The translations under genes were made by a program, and so were the position numbers. A stretch of 64,000 nt of DNA from Oerskovia jenensis (GTDB lineage: Bacteria > Actinomycetota > Actinomycetes > Actinomycetales > Cellulomonadaceae): positions 3,410,001-3,474,000 of the forward strand of contig NZ_JAFBBO010000001.1 of the NCBI RefSeq assembly GCF_016907235.1, read 5' to 3'. Of the stretch, positions 7,738-16,468 are shown in pieces. Each line of letters begins with the position of its first letter. Position 1 is the stretch's first letter. The notes beneath the pieces are model-generated. The model had not been told where the DNA came from and did not search any database. It worked only from the letters and a program-made list of their open reading frames with translations.

Positions 7738-10700
7738 CAGCGAGTCCTTCCCACGGTCTGCCTCGTGCCAGCGTCGGACCGGTCGCGCGCGTCGACAACG
7801 CCCACCGCCACCGCCTCCATGCGCGCCTCCATCCCGTTCACCATCAGCGTCCCCACCAGCTGCAGGCCGGTGAGGTCGAACGTCTGGGCAGGAGCGGCGG
7901 CCTGGGTGGCGGTCGCCGAGGCGTACTGGGGAGCCGACGGTGAACCACCGGCGGCGAAGCCCGCAAGTACGGACTTCGGGATCTGCCGGTACTGCAGGGC
8001 CCGCATCACGCCGGCCCCGTAGTACTCGACTGCGGGCTGCGGCTGGATCCACTCCTTCGAGCGGACCATGAGCGGACGGCCACGCTCCGTCATCGCGAAC
8101 ACGTTGTCGTGCGTCGGGTCCGACGGCGGGGTGCCCGGAACCTGACCGCCAGCAGCGAAGCCTGCGATGCCACCGACCTGCCCACCGGTGAAGCCTCCGG
8201 GAATCCCGGGGATCACGGCAGTCATCATCTTGATCGCCGCGATCGCGCGCCCCACGGCCCGTTCGGCGGGGCTGACGTCGGCGTTGACCGAGACGGACGT
8301 GCTGCGGGGAGTGTTCAGCCACGCGCTCGTGGTCTGGTTCGCGTTGAACGGATCAGCGCTGAGGTTGAACGGGTCGGGCACCATCTGCCCGAACGCGTTG
8401 ACAGTCCCTTGGGCCGTCGCGTCAGCCTTCGACGCATCAGCACGTAGTTCCCACGGGGAGACAGACTGGCCGAAGACGTACAGCTCGCCCGCGAGGATCT
8501 GCGCCTCGATAGCGGCCGAGTCACTGTTCGCGGTGATCTCCCACGGGCTCACCGACTCACCGAAGACATGCAGCTCCCCAGCGAGGATCCGAGCCTCGAT
8601 CGAAGCAGGTGATGTGTCCAGGTTGAGCGTGGGGGTGCGCGCCGCATCGAGCTCGGTCGCGAAGTCCTCCGAGATCTCCGTCCCGGTGCCGGCCCACGCC
8701 TCGACGAGTCGGAGCCGCTCCTCGGCGTTCGCGTCGCGGAACGTCTGAAGTGCCGCGGCCCCTTCGGGTCCCAGGGCGATGAGCTCGTCGATCATGGCGT
8801 CCGCGGTTGCTGCCATGTCGGCCGGCATCTGGGTGCGGATCTCGGAGGTGATGGCGAGGATGTTGTCCTGCCAGTTCTTCTGGGCCTTGGCCTGCTCCTC
8901 GAGCTTTGCGATCCAGTCGGCCATCGATACGGATGTGCCGTCGTAGAAGTCCTCCCAGGAGTCCTTCGACGACTTCGTGGCGTCCGCGGTCGCCTGCGCG
9001 ACTTCCTTGTTCTTGTCGATGACGCCCTGGTAGGCGCCAGCGATGTCGGAGAACGATGCGTCCGCGTCGCCCACCATCTTCATCCACTCGGCCAGGGCCT
9101 CGGTGACGGACGGCGCCGATTCGGCGATGAGATCGAGCGCGGCCGACACGCCTGTGGCGCTCTCGGTAGCGAGCTTCTGGGTGTTGTCCGTCTCAGCGAT
9201 CGCGTCTGCGTAGGCAGGCATGATGCTCAGCAGTTCGTCTCGGGTGCGGCCCGTCTCACGCAGTGCGGCCGCGAACCGACGTTCCGCTTCCTCTGGGTTC
9301 GAGGAGTACACGACGGCCAGGGTGCTGCCGAGCTGTGCGTAGGCCTCTTCGGCCTTGCTGGTCGCTGTGGACAGCCCGAGCAGGCCGCCGATGTTGCGGT
9401 CCGCCCAGGTGTTGATGTTGTCCGTGAAGAGCCGGTCTGCGGCCCCCTTCATGTCGTCGAACGTCTCGGACAGGCCCGTGAAAGACTCCTGGACGCCCTT
9501 GACGCCCTCCGCCTTGAGGAGCGCCCGTGTCATCTGCTCCACGGAGGGCACCGCGTCGAAGGAAGCGGCGTTGATCTCGTTCAGGGCAGCGGCCACACCG
9601 ACGAGCGCGACGGCCACGCCCGCAGCCTTGCCGACCCTGGTGAGCCCGGTTGCGACGCCTGGGCTGGTCGCGTTGAGGGTCTTGAAGGCGGTGACGGTCT
9701 CGATGACGCGGGGGAACAGCAGCAGGAAGCCGCCTGCCGCGAGGGCGGTCACGCCGACGAGGCCACCGATGCCGCCGATCGCCTGCTGCGCGGGCTCCGG
9801 CAGGGACCCGAACCAGTTGGCGAGGTCCGCGATGGCCTCAGCGCCGGCGGCAACGGCGGGGAGGAGCGCGTCGCCGATGGTGATCGCGGCGTCGTTGATC
9901 GCGTTCCTCGCGATCTGGACCTTCGCCTCGGCGGTGTCGTACCGCTTGTTCGCTTCGTCGAGCAGAGCGCTGTTCTCCGCCCATGCCGCGTTCGCGAGGT
10001 CGAGCGAGTCCGTGAGGAGGTCGCCGGCACCCTTGAGCTGCAGCAGGACACGCTGCTCCTCGGTCGAGAGGAAGCCGAGGTCCTTGAGGGTCGCCACGAC
10101 GTTGCCGCCGGACGCATCGACCCCGTTGAGGCCTTGCGCGACGGCGTCGAGAGCGCGCACCGGGTCGTCAGCGAACGCCTTCGCGAAGTCGTCGGCCGAC
10201 TGCCCGGCGAGGGCGGCGAACTGGGAGAGCTTGGGGCCGCCTTCCTTCACCGCGGAGTAGATGTCCTGCAGGATGCGGGACACGACTCCGCCACCGAGCT
10301 CGGCCGTGATGCCCATCGAGGCGAGGGCATTCGACAGGGCCAGGACTTCGGCCTCGGACGCGCCGACGAGCTTGCCGGACCCGGAGATGCGCTGGGCCAT
10401 CTCGAGGATCTGCTTCTCGGTAGACGCGCCGTCGTTGCCGAGGGCGACGAGAGTCGCGCCGAACCGTGAGACGCCGTCCTTACTCGAGAGCAGGGAGGCG
10501 TCCATGACGTTGGCCATCTGCGCGATCGCCGTAGCGGCCTCGTCGGCCGACAGGTTCGTCGTCTCGCCGAGGTCGACCATCGTCTTCGTGAACGACGCGA
10601 CCGAGTCCACACCGACGCCCAGCTGACCGGCAGCCTCCGCGACCGCAGCGATCTCCTGGTGCGTGGCCGGGAGCGTCGTGGCGAGGTTGCGCAGGTCGCT

Positions 10701-11030
10701 CTCGAGCGCCGCGAGCTGCGCGCCCGACCCGTCGGCGGTCTTGAGGACCCCAGTCCAGGCGGACTCCCAGTCCATCGCGGCCTTGACGGTGGCGCCGAGC
10801 GCGACAGTCGTGACCGCACCGAATGCGGTCAGGGTCGTGCCGGCTCGATCCCACGCCTGCTGGTTCCGGGTAGCGGACTGGACCATGCGACCGAGGGCCG
10901 TGTCCGCGCGAGCAGCCGAGTCCTCGCTCCCACGACCGACGCCCTCGACCGCGCGAGTCGCCTCGGCCATCTGCCGCCTGAAGTCGGCAACCTCAGCACG
11001 GAGGCGGACGGATACGGTCCGGTCGGTCAT
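7737..11030 (-). CDS. Tape measure protein
   Basis: At 1097 residues this is the longest phage gene. The N-terminal 120 residues are a coiled coil (RAEVADFRRQMAEATRAVEG) leading into the conserved TMP core (WESAWTGVLKTADGSGAQ, then ATTLPATHQEIAAVAEAAGQ). Hydrophobic segments lie around residues 410-440. The protein sets tail length and leaves through the tail on DNA ejection. Near residues 800-890 (bases 8350-8620) there are two clear and one degenerate ~30-residue repeats (IEARILAGELHVFGESVSPW, then IEAQILAGELYVFGQSVSPW). The start follows a GGGAGG-type ribosome site (ccTGGGAGGTGTC). Confidence 0.92.
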   Translation of the reverse strand: MTDRTVSVRLRAEVADFRRQMAEATRAVEGVGRGSEDSAARADTALGRMVQSATRNQQAWDRAGTTLTAFGAVTTVALGATVKAAMDWESAWTGVLKTADGSGAQLAALESDLRNLATTLPATHQEIAAVAEAAGQLGVGVDSVASFTKTMVDLGETTNLSADEAATAIAQMANVMDASLLSSKDGVSRFGATLVALGNDGASTEKQILEMAQRISGSGKLVGASEAEVLALSNALASMGITAELGGGVVSRILQDIYSAVKEGGPKLSQFAALAGQSADDFAKAFADDPVRALDAVAQGLNGVDASGGNVVATLKDLGFLSTEEQRVLLQLKGAGDLLTDSLDLANAAWAENSALLDEANKRYDTAEAKVQIARNAINDAAITIGDALLPAVAAGAEAIADLANWFGSLPEPAQQAIGGIGGLVGVTALAAGGFLLLFPRVIETVTAFKTLNATSPGVATGLTRVGKAAGVAVALVGVAAALNEINAASFDAVPSVEQMTRALLKAEGVKGVQESFTGLSETFDDMKGAADRLFTDNINTWADRNIGGLLGLSTATSKAEEAYAQLGSTLAVVYSSNPEEAERRFAAALRETGRTRDELLSIMPAYADAIAETDNTQKLATESATGVSAALDLIAESAPSVTEALAEWMKMVGDADASFSDIAGAYQGVIDKNKEVAQATADATKSSKDSWEDFYDGTSVSMADWIAKLEEQAKAQKNWQDNILAITSEIRTQMPADMAATADAMIDELIALGPEGAAALQTFRDANAEERLRLVEAWAGTGTEISEDFATELDAARTPTLNLDTSPASIEARILAGELHVFGESVSPWEITANSDSAAIEAQILAGELYVFGQSVSPWELRADASKADATAQGTVNAFGQMVPDPFNLSADPFNANQTTSAWLNTPRSTSVSVNADVSPAERAVGRAIAAIKMMTAVIPGIPGGFTGGQVGGIAGFAAGGQVPGTPPSDPTHDNVFAMTERGRPLMVRSKEWIQPQPAVEYYGAGVMRALQYRQIPKSVLAGFAAGGSPSAPQYASATATQAAAPAQTFDLTGLQLVGTLMVNGMEARMEAVAVGVVDARDRSDAGTRQTVGRTR
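8350..8620 (-). repeat. Internal ~30-residue repeats in the tape measure gene
   Basis: Two adjacent coding repeats share the pattern IEA-ILAGEL-VFG-SVSPWE. A third, eroded copy (TVNAFGQMVPDPFNL) follows. Repeat number in this gene would change tail length or a periplasm-spanning segment. Confidence 0.6.
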
Positions 11031-11051
11031 GACACCTCCCAGGTGTGGGCG

Positions 11052-11400
11052 CTATTCGGTTGGGTCGCTCTTGCGGGTGTCGATCACGACCGGGTAGGCG
11101 CCTGGTTCATGGCTGCCTTGGGCGCGCCAGTTCTCCACGGCGGCGGACGCCCAGTTGATGCGTTCGTCGACGTCGAGCCAGGACCCCTTCTCGGGGTCAA
11201 GCGCGACCTCCCACGGGATGCCGTGCGGGTCGAACGCCCTCTCGTGCAGGAGCAGGGCTTCTGCGAGGGTCCGGTCGACGGCGGACCACTTCTTGAGGTA
11301 CTTCGTCGGGCGCACACTCCAGGCGCGGGCGGCCTGGAGCGCCAGGACTAGGCCTGGACGTTCGCGGAGCGCCCGTTCGACGTAGGGCGGGGCAGTTCGG
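11052..11400 (-). CDS. Tail assembly chaperone, frameshift extension (gpT-like part)
   Basis: This frame is the -1 frame relative to the upstream chaperone gene (11348-12043) and overlaps its end. The recognisable part starts near 11390 and ends at 11052 (…RAWSVRPTKYLKKWSAVDR…, AFDPHGIPWEVALDPEKGSW). Lambda-type phages make a G-T fusion by programmed -1 frameshifting at this position, before the tape measure. There is no good independent start here, which supports expression as a fusion. I could not identify a canonical slippery heptamer by eye, so the start given is only the approximate edge of the frame. Confidence 0.65.
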
Positions 11401-12043
11401 TGTCCGTCGACGTTGCGGCGTTCACGGCGTCGTACAGGCGGTCGATCCACTGCTTGCCGTGAGGGCGGGACCGAAGCGTCTTGAGGGCGTCGAGCGTGAT
11501 GCCCTCGGCGGTGCCCTTGGCGGTCACGATGCTCACGACGGCGGTAGCGATGACAGCGAGCTTGCGGTCCTCGGCAGCCTGCGCGGCGGCCTGCTGCGCG
11601 AGGCGTGCCTTCTCGAGGAAGGCCTCGCGCACGCTGTCCGGCGCGGCGTCGAACTGCTTCGGGGGCAGGGGCTGCTTCGGGACCGGGACGACGTCGAACG
11701 AGGCATCGACCTCGTCCTGGGAGACGGCCCGCACCGTCCACAGGGACTTCGACTGCTCCCACCGGGCGGCGATGTCGTCACGCTGCGCGAGGAGCTCGGC
11801 GATCTCGTCCGTGTGGGTGTCGCCGAGGGTGGCCTCGGATCGGTCGTCGTCACGGGAGCGGGGCGCGGCGTCGGTCTCGACCCACCCGGCCTCGGCGAGG
11901 CGGGCCTCGACGGCTTCGTACTCCTCGACGAGTCGGGGGTCGTTGTAGATCGGGACCTCGCGGCGCGCGATCGTGCCGGACTGGATCCAGTCGAGGATGT
12001 CGAAGTCGGCGGGCGTGCTGTCGGTGCTCTGGTTCTCGTTCAC
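11348..12043 (-). CDS. Tail assembly chaperone (gpG-like)
   Basis: 231 residues. I prefer the GTG at 12043, preceded by GGAGAG, over the GTG at 12055. The protein is acidic and helical (DFDILDWIQSGTIARREVPI, then AELLAQRDDIAARWEQSK). It sits between the tail-tube gene and the tape measure, the invariant place of the chaperones that load the tape measure. It ends at TAG 11350-11348, while the -1 frame continues to 11052. Confidence 0.75.
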   Translation of the reverse strand: MNENQSTDSTPADFDILDWIQSGTIARREVPIYNDPRLVEEYEAVEARLAEAGWVETDAAPRSRDDDRSEATLGDTHTDEIAELLAQRDDIAARWEQSKSLWTVRAVSQDEVDASFDVVPVPKQPLPPKQFDAAPDSVREAFLEKARLAQQAAAQAAEDRKLAVIATAVVSIVTAKGTAEGITLDALKTLRSRPHGKQWIDRLYDAVNAATSTDTELPRPTSNGRSANVQA

Positions 12044-12097
12044 GGGTCTCTCCACGGGTCTCGGGTGCTGCTGTCACGGGTCGGTGGCGAAGGGGTA

Positions 12098-12134
12098 CCG
12101 GCGGGCCCGGACCCGTGAAGAACGGGCCCGCCGG
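12098..12134. terminator. 12-bp GC hairpin after the tail tube gene
   Basis: CCGGCGGGCCCG (12098-12109) pairs perfectly with CGGGCCCGCCGG (12123-12134). It lies in the gap between the major tail gene and the chaperone gene, where many siphophages use a partial terminator to make the tube protein mRNA more abundant. Confidence 0.65.
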
Positions 12135-12144
12135 AGTCAGGAGG

Positions 12145-12666
12145 TCAGGCGCCAGCCGCGACCGTGATGAACGGCCACGCAGCCTGCATCTCGCCCGGGA
12201 CACGCCACTTCACGAAGCCGCCCAGGTCCGACGGGGGCTGCGGCTCGTCGGTGAGGAACTCCCCGCCGAGGTAGATCTCGTCGGACGCGGCCCACGCCTC
12301 GGTCGACTTCTTCGACGTCTTGCGGGCGTACCCGTAGAGGGTCGTGCCCTTGGCCTTGAGTGCCTGGAACACGTCGTCGCCCTCGTCGGTCGCGGACGCA
12401 CCGGTCGTGGCGTCGAAGTACCGGAACGGCGTCAGACCGACCTGGTAGTTCGATGCGCCGAGGCTGTTCGCGTTGTTCTCGACGCACAGCGCCTTCTCCG
12501 CGACCTTGTCCGAGTCGGTGGCACCCCACAGGAAGTCGGACGCCATGAGGTTGCACGACGCGTCGATGCCCGCGTTGAGCTCGGCGGCCGTCGGCTTCGC
12601 GGGGTCGGCCGGCTTCGTCGTGAGGATGGTGAACTTCGTCTTGCCGTCAGCCAGGGAACGAGGCAT
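12145..12666 (-). CDS. Major tail tube protein
   Basis: 173 residues. The N-terminus (SLADGKTKFTILTTKPADPA) and the body (YQVGLTPFRYFDATTGASA) match the major tail subunits of actinobacterial siphophages, which polymerise into hexameric tail rings. It sits between the head-tail connector genes and the chaperones and is followed by the 12098-12134 hairpin. A ribosome site (AAGAAGGAGTGATCC) precedes the ATG. Confidence 0.78.
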   Translation of the reverse strand: MPRSLADGKTKFTILTTKPADPAKPTAAELNAGIDASCNLMASDFLWGATDSDKVAEKALCVENNANSLGASNYQVGLTPFRYFDATTGASATDEGDDVFQALKAKGTTLYGYARKTSKKSTEAWAASDEIYLGGEFLTDEPQPPSDLGGFVKWRVPGEMQAAWPFITVAAGA

Positions 12667-12672
12667 GCCGGA

Positions 12673-12858
12673 TCACTCCTTCTTGTCCCCGGCGGCCGGG
12701 GTCTTGGTGGTGGTCGCCGCGGTCGCGGCCTTGTCCGCCGCCGACTGGCGGGGGGTCTTCGAGAGGTGCCGCGACAGCGACGGGACGTCGAAGAAGTGCG
12801 CGGGGACGCGCGTCTTCTCCCCGGTGCGCTTGTCGTAGGCGTCGACGAACTCAGCCAT
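12673..12858 (-). CDS. Small tail-region protein, unknown
   Basis: 61 residues from the ATG at 12858, preceded by AAGGAGG. It starts MAEFVDAYDKRTGEKTRVPA, continues with a short helix (LSRHLSKTPRQ), then a low-complexity Ala/Thr/Lys tail. Similar short basic proteins often precede the tail tube gene in actinophages. Function unknown. Confidence 0.6.
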   Translation of the reverse strand: MAEFVDAYDKRTGEKTRVPAHFFDVPSLSRHLSKTPRQSAADKAATAATTTKTPAAGDKKE

Positions 12859-12924
12859 GACTGGCCTCCTTCTGGGCATGGGTACGGGCCCCGCGCCGGT
12901 CGACGGGGGCTGGTCGGTGGTGGG

Positions 12925-13344
12925 TCAGGCGCCGGTGGTGCGGAAGATCATCGGGACGAAGAACCGGGCGGGCTTCACGACCGGGTCGACCTGGACCGGG
13001 ACCGAGACCTCGTCCTCGACAAGGGGTCCGGTGAGCGGGGTGAGGTGCTTGCCCGCGAGGGCCTTTCGTACCAGGGCCGCGGCTTGCAGGACCCACAGGG
13101 GCTCGCCTGCGGCGACGGTGAACTGGCCGGGCCAGGTGAGCTCGTCGCCAGGTGTCGCGTCCAGGGCGCCAGCTTCCGTCTTCGGGTAGTGCCCGGCGGA
13201 GGGCCACACGACGACGTACGGGTAGGTGCGCCCGGCCGCGTCCGCTGGCGGGCTGTCCGGGACCTTGCCGTCGTAGACCCCGATGGTCGGGACCGCCCGC
13301 AGGAGCGCGAGGGCCGCGGTGTGCAGCTCAGCCGCGCTCGTCAC
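12925..13344 (-). CDS. Tail terminator / tail completion protein
   Basis: 139 residues. The N-terminal helix (LHTAALALLRAVPTIGVYDG), then PYVVVWPSAG and a C-terminal beta region, follow the layout of tail terminator proteins that cap the tube and join it to the head. The start overlaps the end of the HK97-gp10-like gene. Assignment is by order and general pattern. Confidence 0.6.
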   Translation of the reverse strand: MTSAAELHTAALALLRAVPTIGVYDGKVPDSPPADAAGRTYPYVVVWPSAGHYPKTEAGALDATPGDELTWPGQFTVAAGEPLWVLQAAALVRKALAGKHLTPLTGPLVEDEVSVPVQVDPVVKPARFFVPMIFRTTGA

Positions 13345-13709
13345 AGGAACTCCCCGACGATGTCCTCGAGCGCAGACACGAACCCGGGGGAGCGGCGATC
13401 GAACGCCGGGCCCATGAACGCGTGGGGCGCCATGCGGGAGGTGCCGAACTCGACGAAGACCCCGTAGTTCGCGGTGGGCCCGATCTCGACCTCGAGCGTG
13501 CCGGACTGCCCGACCGTGCGCAGGTCGGAGTGGCCGATGCTGGACCGGAGGTTGCCGGTGTCGACCGGGGCGAACGCCTTCGCGTCGGCCTCGATGTCGC
13601 GCGCGGTCTTTCGCATGACGGTCTGCACCTTGGGCCCGATCTTGCCGGCGACGTTCGAGAGGTCCGCGGCGAGGGCGTTGAGCTCGGACGCGTCGATGCT
13701 GAAGCTCAC
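13341..13709 (-). CDS. HK97 gp10-like head-tail completion protein
   Basis: 122 residues from a GTG at 13709 with GGAGG upstream. Diagnostic features are KTARDIEADAKAFAPVDTGN followed by LRSSI, then the beta hairpin EIGPTANYGVFVEFGTS and ending in HAFMGPAFD. These match the HK97 gp10 family, which acts at the head-tail joint or tail assembly. It is co-translated with neighbours on both sides. Confidence 0.85.
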   Translation of the reverse strand: MSFSIDASELNALAADLSNVAGKIGPKVQTVMRKTARDIEADAKAFAPVDTGNLRSSIGHSDLRTVGQSGTLEVEIGPTANYGVFVEFGTSRMAPHAFMGPAFDRRSPGFVSALEDIVGEFL

Positions 13710-14155
13710 GACGCCTCCTGGTTGGTGTGGTCGTCGATGCAGGTCAGGTCTCGCTCCCACCGCAGGGACGAGTACCGGGCGTCGGAGACCGTGAGGGTGC
13801 GGCCGGGGAGCGCGCTGTCGCCGTTGGCGTCGACGGTGAGGATGCGGACCTTCGCGCCGGCGTCGCCGGTCGGGATCACGGGGGCGTCCGCGGTGATGAC
13901 GACGAGGTAGGTGTGCTGGGTGACGAGCTGGCCCGCGGCGTCCCCTGTAGTGGGGGTGGTCGCTTGGGCTTGGATGCGGCACTTGCCCTCGTACAGGACG
14001 GTCTCCGCACCAGGGCCGGTGGCACCGGTGCCGGGGTCCCAGCCGCCAGCGCCGCCGGTGGTGATGCGGCACGTCGCGCCCATGGCGCCCTCGGTGACGG
14101 GCTTGTGGTGCGCGGCCCACCCGGCCGGGATGACCGTGGTTCCGGGGAACGGCAT
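13706..14155 (-). CDS. Head-tail connector-region protein (DUF6093-like)
   Basis: 149 residues from the ATG at 14155, overlapping the upstream stop. The sequence is beta-rich with a stretch CRITTGGAGGWDPGTGAT and ends in DDHTNQEAS. I associate this type with small actinophage head-closure proteins between the connector and gp10; that is from memory of gene order, not a search. Confidence 0.55.
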   Translation of the reverse strand: MPFPGTTVIPAGWAAHHKPVTEGAMGATCRITTGGAGGWDPGTGATGPGAETVLYEGKCRIQAQATTPTTGDAAGQLVTQHTYLVVITADAPVIPTGDAGAKVRILTVDANGDSALPGRTLTVSDARYSSLRWERDLTCIDDHTNQEAS

Positions 14156-14559
14156 CAGAGCCACACCCGCTCGGTGAGCTCGGGCCCGCGGGATGGGTAG
14201 GGGTGGAACTCCACAACGCCGAAGAACCCGTCCTCCGCTGCCGCCTCTTCCTCGTCCGCCGCCTTGCGCCGCGCCACAGCCTGGGCTCGGAGTTCGGCGG
14301 CGACCTTCGCACCGTCCGTGGACAGGTCGAGGGTCTTGATGGCCTTCGACACGAGGACCTCGGACGTCGCGATCGCGTCGAGGGCGTCCGCCGCGGCCCG
14401 CTTCACGGACCACGAGGCCGGTTCCGCCTCATCCGCGGGGACGCCGTTCAGGGCGAGGTAGCCCGTCAGCATCTCGGTCGAGAGGAGGAACGCGCCCTCG
14501 TTCACGTCCGCGGTGAGGAGGCGCACCTGCCCTACGGGGGTGGTGTAGTCGATCGACAT
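14155..14559 (-). CDS. Head-tail connector protein (gp6-like position)
   Basis: 134 residues. It begins MSIDYTTPVGQVRLLTADVN, has the helical WSVKRAAADALDAIATSEV and KTLDLSTDGAKVAAELRAQA, and ends in a basic/acidic helix. This matches adaptor proteins that bind the portal. The ATG has GGAGG 10 bases upstream. It directly follows the major capsid gene. Confidence 0.75.
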   Translation of the reverse strand: MSIDYTTPVGQVRLLTADVNEGAFLLSTEMLTGYLALNGVPADEAEPASWSVKRAAADALDAIATSEVLVSKAIKTLDLSTDGAKVAAELRAQAVARRKAADEEEAAAEDGFFGVVEFHPYPSRGPELTERVWL

Positions 14560-14585
14560 GGTGCGCCTCCTCGCTCAGTGGACGG

Positions 14586-15701
14586 TCAGGACGAGGCGCC
14601 CGTGGCCGCGTAGGTGTGCGTCGGCAGGAGGCTCGCGCCACCGGCGACGTGGCGGACGCGGAAGTACACGCCGTCCTCGTTGAACGACCCCGCGTCGGCA
14701 CCGAGCGCGCCGCCGCTGACGGTCGTGCCCTGGTCGTTCTTCTTGCGGATGTCCGGCGTCTCGTAGCCGCGCAGGAACGCGACCGCGAACGCGGGGCGGG
14801 GTGCCGTCGGGGCGGGGAGCACGAACCAGGCCGTGCCCTTGAGGCGGGCGTTCACGACGAGGGTGATGGCGCCCTTGAGCCAGTTCGGCTCGAGCGTCGT
14901 CTTGCCGCCGTTGGTGACCCGGACCTCGGTCGCGTTGAGGAGCCGGCGGGCGTTCATCTCCTGCGCGGGCCCGACCTCGAGGATCAGCGCGCCGGGCACG
15001 AGGATCTCGCCCTCGGCGTCCTCCTTCGTGGAGACCTTCGTGATCGCCGCGGAGAGGTTGTCGTGGTCGAGGACCTTCGTCTCGGGGGCGTTCCCGTTCG
15101 CGGTCTTGAAGAACCCGGGGTTCGGGGCGCCCGTGCTCGTCACGAGGAGCGAGTTCGCGACCTTGTCCTCGGTGACCGTGGCGGCGATCGCGAAGTTCGA
15201 CGGCATCTGCTTCAGCTCGTCGATGTCGTCGTTGATGCTCGCCTCCCACGAGTACCCGAACCGGCGACCGAACTTCTTCACCGAGATCTCGTACTCGTCG
15301 GTGTCGTGGACGCCCTCGGGGTACTCGGACAGCTCGGGCACCTCGTCGAGGGCTTCGCGGCCGCCGAGGATGTCGACGAGCTTCTTCGGCTTGAAGTCCT
15401 TCACGCTCGCGCGCGTGGCCCACTGGGTCCACTGCGCGGGCGTGTCGTTGTACTTCGTGAGGAGCTCGCGGTCCAGGACGTCGCCGGTGACGGACCGGAA
15501 CAGGTCCGACGTCGACAGGGCCTCCTTGACGAGGAGCGCTGCGCGGTCGTTGCCGTCCCACGCGCGGCCCCACAGCTCGGCGGCCTCGACGATGGCCTTG
15601 GCCCGGGCGGGGGAGTACTGGCGGCGCTGGGTGGGGCTGTTGCCGAGCATGGTGCCGGCATCGGTGAGGCCGAACGCCTCACCCACGTTGGAGATGGTCA
15701 T
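14586..15701 (-). CDS. Major capsid protein
   Basis: 371 residues, within the usual 300-400 range. Features include QYSPARAKAIVEAAELWGRA at the N-terminus, a long central segment with KKFGRRFGYSWEASINDDID, the C-terminal PAFAVAFLRGYETPDIRKKN and DGVYFRVRHVAGGAS. These are typical of Mu gpT/HK97-type capsid subunits of actinophages. It follows the protease and decoration genes in the standard head operon. Confidence 0.88.
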   Translation of the reverse strand: MTISNVGEAFGLTDAGTMLGNSPTQRRQYSPARAKAIVEAAELWGRAWDGNDRAALLVKEALSTSDLFRSVTGDVLDRELLTKYNDTPAQWTQWATRASVKDFKPKKLVDILGGREALDEVPELSEYPEGVHDTDEYEISVKKFGRRFGYSWEASINDDIDELKQMPSNFAIAATVTEDKVANSLLVTSTGAPNPGFFKTANGNAPETKVLDHDNLSAAITKVSTKEDAEGEILVPGALILEVGPAQEMNARRLLNATEVRVTNGGKTTLEPNWLKGAITLVVNARLKGTAWFVLPAPTAPRPAFAVAFLRGYETPDIRKKNDQGTTVSGGALGADAGSFNEDGVYFRVRHVAGGASLLPTHTYAATGASS

Positions 15702-15714
15702 GAGGGGTCCTTTC

Positions 15715-16050
15715 TCAGACCTGGGCGAGGATGACCGGGAGCGGCCCGGTGCCGGTCCCCTTGGTGCCGTGCGAGTACCCGAACAGGGTGTTGTCGGTCA
15801 CGGTGGCGGTGAGCGCGTTCGCGCTCGTGATGTAGACCGGCAGGCCCACGGACGCGATCGCACCGGCGACCTGGAGCTCGTAGGAGCCCTCACGCCAGAC
15901 GGTGGCGTAGCCCTCGGCGTTGCCGCCCTCGCCCTCCGCGGTGGCGGTGACGCCGATGAGGGAGCCGACCTTGACGGGGGCGCCGGACTTGGTGTCGGCG
16001 GGAACGGGCAGCGAGATCTTGCGCGCCTCGTTGAAGATGAGGTTCCTCAT
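15715..16050 (-). CDS. Capsid decoration-like protein (DUF2190 type)
   Basis: 111 residues. The beta-rich sequence (KISLPVPADTKSGAPVKVGS, GYATVWREGSYELQVAGAI) fits the small DUF2190-type proteins found between protease and capsid genes, which stabilise the capsid surface. AGGAGG precedes its ATG. Family named from pattern and context. Confidence 0.75.
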   Translation of the reverse strand: MRNLIFNEARKISLPVPADTKSGAPVKVGSLIGVTATAEGEGGNAEGYATVWREGSYELQVAGAIASVGLPVYITSANALTATVTDNTLFGYSHGTKGTGTGPLPVILAQV

Positions 16051-16051
16051 G

Positions 16052-16468
16052 TCACGCCTCCTTCACGGAGCGGCCGAACGCGGTGGCGATCGACTCGTCG
16101 ACGTCGGCGACGCTCGGGGCGGCGCCGCTGGGGGTGGTGCTGCCGCCGAGGCCGCGGACGCTGCCTGCGCCCTGGGCTTCGGCGATCTTCGCGGCGTGCT
16201 CGGCGACGGCCTTGGTGAAGGCGTCGGTGTCGAGGCGGCCGGACTCAGCGATGCGCGGAGCCGAGGCCAGGAGGCCCGCGGTCTCGAGGTCGTTGAAGTC
16301 GTGGTCGGACTCGGCGATGATGCGGGCGGCGCGCTCGGTGTCGACCTCGCGGTGGGCCTCGGCGGTCTCCTTGCGGGCGGTGTCGCGCTCGGACTCGAGC
16401 ACGGTGGCCCGGCCGGCGTCCGTCTCGAGCTGAGCCAGGCGGCTCTCCTCGATCTGGGTCGTTGCCAT
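16052..16468 (-). CDS. Nested scaffold protein, internal start within the protease gene
   Basis: In frame with the protease gene, an ATG at 16468 (codon 275 of the long protein) is preceded by GGAGGG at ideal spacing. It would give a 138-residue, highly charged, helical protein (ESERDTARKETAEAHREVDT…). Lambda C/Nu3 and other phages use the same nested layout to make scaffold separately from the protease-scaffold fusion. Confidence 0.65.
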   Translation of the reverse strand: MATTQIEESRLAQLETDAGRATVLESERDTARKETAEAHREVDTERAARIIAESDHDFNDLETAGLLASAPRIAESGRLDTDAFTKAVAEHAAKIAEAQGAGSVRGLGGSTTPSGAAPSVADVDESIATAFGRSVKEA

